Source of the DNA: Tsuneonella aeria
Lineage (GTDB): Bacteria > Pseudomonadota > Alphaproteobacteria > Sphingomonadales > Sphingomonadaceae
Assembly (NCBI RefSeq): GCF_009827495.1
Contig: NZ_WTZA01000001.1
Span: 558,001-622,000, forward strand
Length of the DNA stretch: 64,000 bases
Direction of reading: 5' to 3'
The first letter of the stretch is position 1. Every line of letters begins with the position of its first letter. The position numbers and the translations under genes were made by a program. A model generated the notes under the pieces. The model was not told the origin of the DNA and did not search any database. It saw only the letters and a list, made by a program, of their open reading frames with translations. This document shows positions 62,191 through 64,000 of the stretch, piece by piece.

Positions 62191-64000
62191 ATGACACGTT
62201 TGAGGACCAAGCTCGCCGCCGCCACCGCGCTGGCGCTTTCGCTCGCAGCCGCGCCGGCTTTCGCGCAGGACGCGGCGGCAGACGACAGCCAGCAGATCGT
62301 CGTCACCGGCAAGGCGATGATCGGCGATTTCGGGGTCGACCTCACCTCGCGCGACCTCTCGGTCAAGCCGGGCGACGACTTCGAGAAGTACGCTTCCGGA
62401 TCGTGGATCGCGGCGACCGAGATTCCCGCCGACCGGCCAAGCGTCGGCTCGTTCTACAACCTGAGCGAGGAAATCCAGGCCAACGTCCAGAAGCTGATCC
62501 AGCAGGCGCCCGCGGGGACCAAGTACGGCGCGCTCTACAACGCGTTCATGGACGAAGCCGCGGTCGAGCGCGCAGGACTCAAGCCGTTAATGGCCGACCT
62601 CGCGGAAGTGCGTGCGATCTCCGACAAGAGCGAATTCGCCCGCTACATGGGCAGCACCACCTACCGCTTCGGCGGCAGCATGTTCGGCCCCGGCGTCTAT
62701 GCCGATACCGACAACCCGGACATGAACGTCCTGTGGTTCGGCACCAGCGGGCTCGGGCTGCCGCAGAAGGATTACTACTTCAAGTCGGACTACGCGAAGC
62801 AGCGGGCGGCCTACCAGGATTATATCGAGCGCACGATGAAGACGCTCGGCAAGGCCGACCCCAAGGGCGCGGCGAGCCGGATCATGGCGTTCGAGACCTA
62901 TCTCGCCTCACTGAGCTGGGATGCCGCGCAGCAGCGCGATATCGGCCTGATCAATAACCCCATGTCGACAGCCGAGCTTGAGGCGTACGCCCCCGGGGTC
63001 GACTGGGACGCGTTCTTCGCCGGCGCGCGAATCCCTGACCAGAAGCGCATGATCGTGAACGACAACACCGCGGTGAAGGCGTTCGCGGCGCTGTACGAAA
63101 AGACCGATCTCGAAACGCTGAAGCTGTGGCAGGAACTGAACGTCACCGCCCAGGCAACGCCGTACCTTCCCCAGGCCATGGTCGACAGCCGCTTTGCCTT
63201 CACCAGCACGCTCTCGGGCGTCAGCCAGCAGCGCCCGCGCTGGAAGCGCGCGGTGGACCTCGTCAACGGATCGCTCGGCGAAATGGTCGGCCAGGCCTAT
63301 GTCGCCGAGTATTTCCCGCAGGTCGCCAAGCAGCGGATGGATGACCTCGTCAAGAACCTGAAGCTGGCGATGGGCGACCGCATCCGCGCCAACGATTGGA
63401 TGAGCCCGCCGACCAAGGCCGCCGCGCTGGAAAAGCTCAACCGAATGGAAGTGATGGTCGGCCACCCCGACGAATGGCGCGACTATTCGGGCCTCTCTGT
63501 GAACCCGGGCAGCCTCTATTCGAGCGCAGCGGCCGCGACGCGTTTCAACGCGGAGTACGGGATGAGCGACCTCGGCCAGCCGGTGGACCGCAAGAAGTGG
63601 GCAATGGTCCCGCAGACGGTCAACGCCTACAACGGCGGACTGGAGAACAAGATGGTGTTCCCGGCCGGCATCCTCCAGCCGCCATTCTTTGATGCCTACG
63701 CCGATCCGGCGGTCAATTACGGCGCCATCGGCGTCGTCATCGGCCACGAGATCAGCCACGGTTTCGATGATCAGGGCCGCAAGATCGACGCTACCGGCGC
63801 CGTGCGCGACTGGTGGACGCCGGAGGATGCCGCGCGCTTCGAGGCCGAGGCCAAGAAGTTCGGCGCACAGTACGCCGCGTTCGAGGTAGTGCCGGGCAGC
63901 TTCATCAACCCGGACCTGACGATGGGCGAGAACATCGCCGACCTGGCCGGCGTGATGATCGCGCACGACGCCTACAAGAAGTCGCTCGAGGGCAAGGAGG
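62191..64000 (+). CDS. M13 family metallopeptidase (PepO/neprilysin-like), 3' end outside window
   Basis: Periplasmic zinc endopeptidase; 603 residues are in the window. Signal peptide LAAATALALSLAAAPAFAQ, AGGGGA before the ATG. The M13 N-terminal domain begins VKPGDDFEKYASGSWIAATE. The catalytic zinc motif HEISH is at 519-523 in VVIGHEISHGFDDQGR, preceded by NAYNGGLENKMVFPAGILQ; the third zinc ligand is in MGENIADLAG. Right after the signal peptide lies QQIVVTGKA, a motif usual for TonB-dependent receptors of sphingomonads but not needed by peptidases. The last ~80 residues lie beyond the window. Confidence 0.93.
   Translation, partial: MTRLRTKLAAATALALSLAAAPAFAQDAAADDSQQIVVTGKAMIGDFGVDLTSRDLSVKPGDDFEKYASGSWIAATEIPADRPSVGSFYNLSEEIQANVQKLIQQAPAGTKYGALYNAFMDEAAVERAGLKPLMADLAEVRAISDKSEFARYMGSTTYRFGGSMFGPGVYADTDNPDMNVLWFGTSGLGLPQKDYYFKSDYAKQRAAYQDYIERTMKTLGKADPKGAASRIMAFETYLASLSWDAAQQRDIGLINNPMSTAELEAYAPGVDWDAFFAGARIPDQKRMIVNDNTAVKAFAALYEKTDLETLKLWQELNVTAQATPYLPQAMVDSRFAFTSTLSGVSQQRPRWKRAVDLVNGSLGEMVGQAYVAEYFPQVAKQRMDDLVKNLKLAMGDRIRANDWMSPPTKAAALEKLNRMEVMVGHPDEWRDYSGLSVNPGSLYSSAAAATRFNAEYGMSDLGQPVDRKKWAMVPQTVNAYNGGLENKMVFPAGILQPPFFDAYADPAVNYGAIGVVIGHEISHGFDDQGRKIDATGAVRDWWTPEDAARFEAEAKKFGAQYAAFEVVPGSFINPDLTMGENIADLAGVMIAHDAYKKSLEGKE

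Overview
The window is 64 kb of GC-rich alphaproteobacterial chromosome. Several features point to Sphingomonadales, probably Erythrobacteraceae: the XrtA (exosortase A) exopolysaccharide cluster, an RNase E with an acidic S1 insertion and a C-terminal GWW motif, a CalB-type coniferyl aldehyde dehydrogenase, an IVVTG motif after a signal peptide, and tandem 17-kDa-antigen-type glycine-zipper proteins. This assignment is inferred from gene content and protein style, not from a search. No rRNA, tRNA, CRISPR array, transposase or prophage gene was seen. Genes are tightly packed, and many neighbours overlap by ATGA, GTGA or TTGA.

Left part (1-14.5 kb): an aldehyde dehydrogenase cut by the window edge, an acetyl-CoA acyltransferase, an SH3-domain protein and a 2-hydroxyacid dehydrogenase. 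A leftward run follows: amidase, penicillin-binding protein 1A, peroxiredoxin, release factor 2, a lipoprotein-like methyltransferase, then a nitronate-monooxygenase-like protein with a cysteine-rich tail. Divergent from this run is rne, with a 455-base leader and a strong 12-bp stem-loop behind it.

14.5-19.7 kb is a compact surface-glycan locus: a MobA-like nucleotidyltransferase, a Wzx-like flippase, two tandem CDP-glycerol-glycerophosphotransferase-like proteins and a HAD-IB phosphatase. Its product is unknown. sdhB, a PaaI-type thioesterase and zapE follow.

22.2-39.8 kb is a complete XrtA-associated exopolysaccharide region. The leftward operon holds export lipoprotein, chain-length protein, tyrosine kinase, outer-membrane protein, ATPase, deacetylase, FemAB-like protein, glycosyltransferase, exosortase A and asparagine synthase. 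Beside it are a PLP decarboxylase and an AMP ligase (leftward), then a GNAT protein, an acyl carrier protein and two alpha/beta hydrolases (rightward). The second group looks like a carrier-protein-bound small-molecule pathway of unknown product. The exosortase lacks the EpsI domain, and no PEP-CTERM substrate was seen.

39.8-62 kb is mainly housekeeping. It includes an RNA m5U methyltransferase, nnr, ilvD, an N-formylglutamate amidohydrolase, ispE, ETF-ubiquinone oxidoreductase, a degenerate uracil-DNA-glycosylase-family protein, a lytic transglycosylase, a PA0069-type radical SAM protein, a 2OG oxygenase, rlmN, two glycine-zipper paralogues, a pteridine-reductase-like SDR, argG, rlpA, two very small membrane proteins and uvrA. 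uvrA carries an in-frame palindromic repeat. The argG-rlpA gap (about 750 bases) holds DnaA-box-like sites and a pair of UUCG hairpins, and may encode an RNA. The window ends inside an M13-family metallopeptidase gene.
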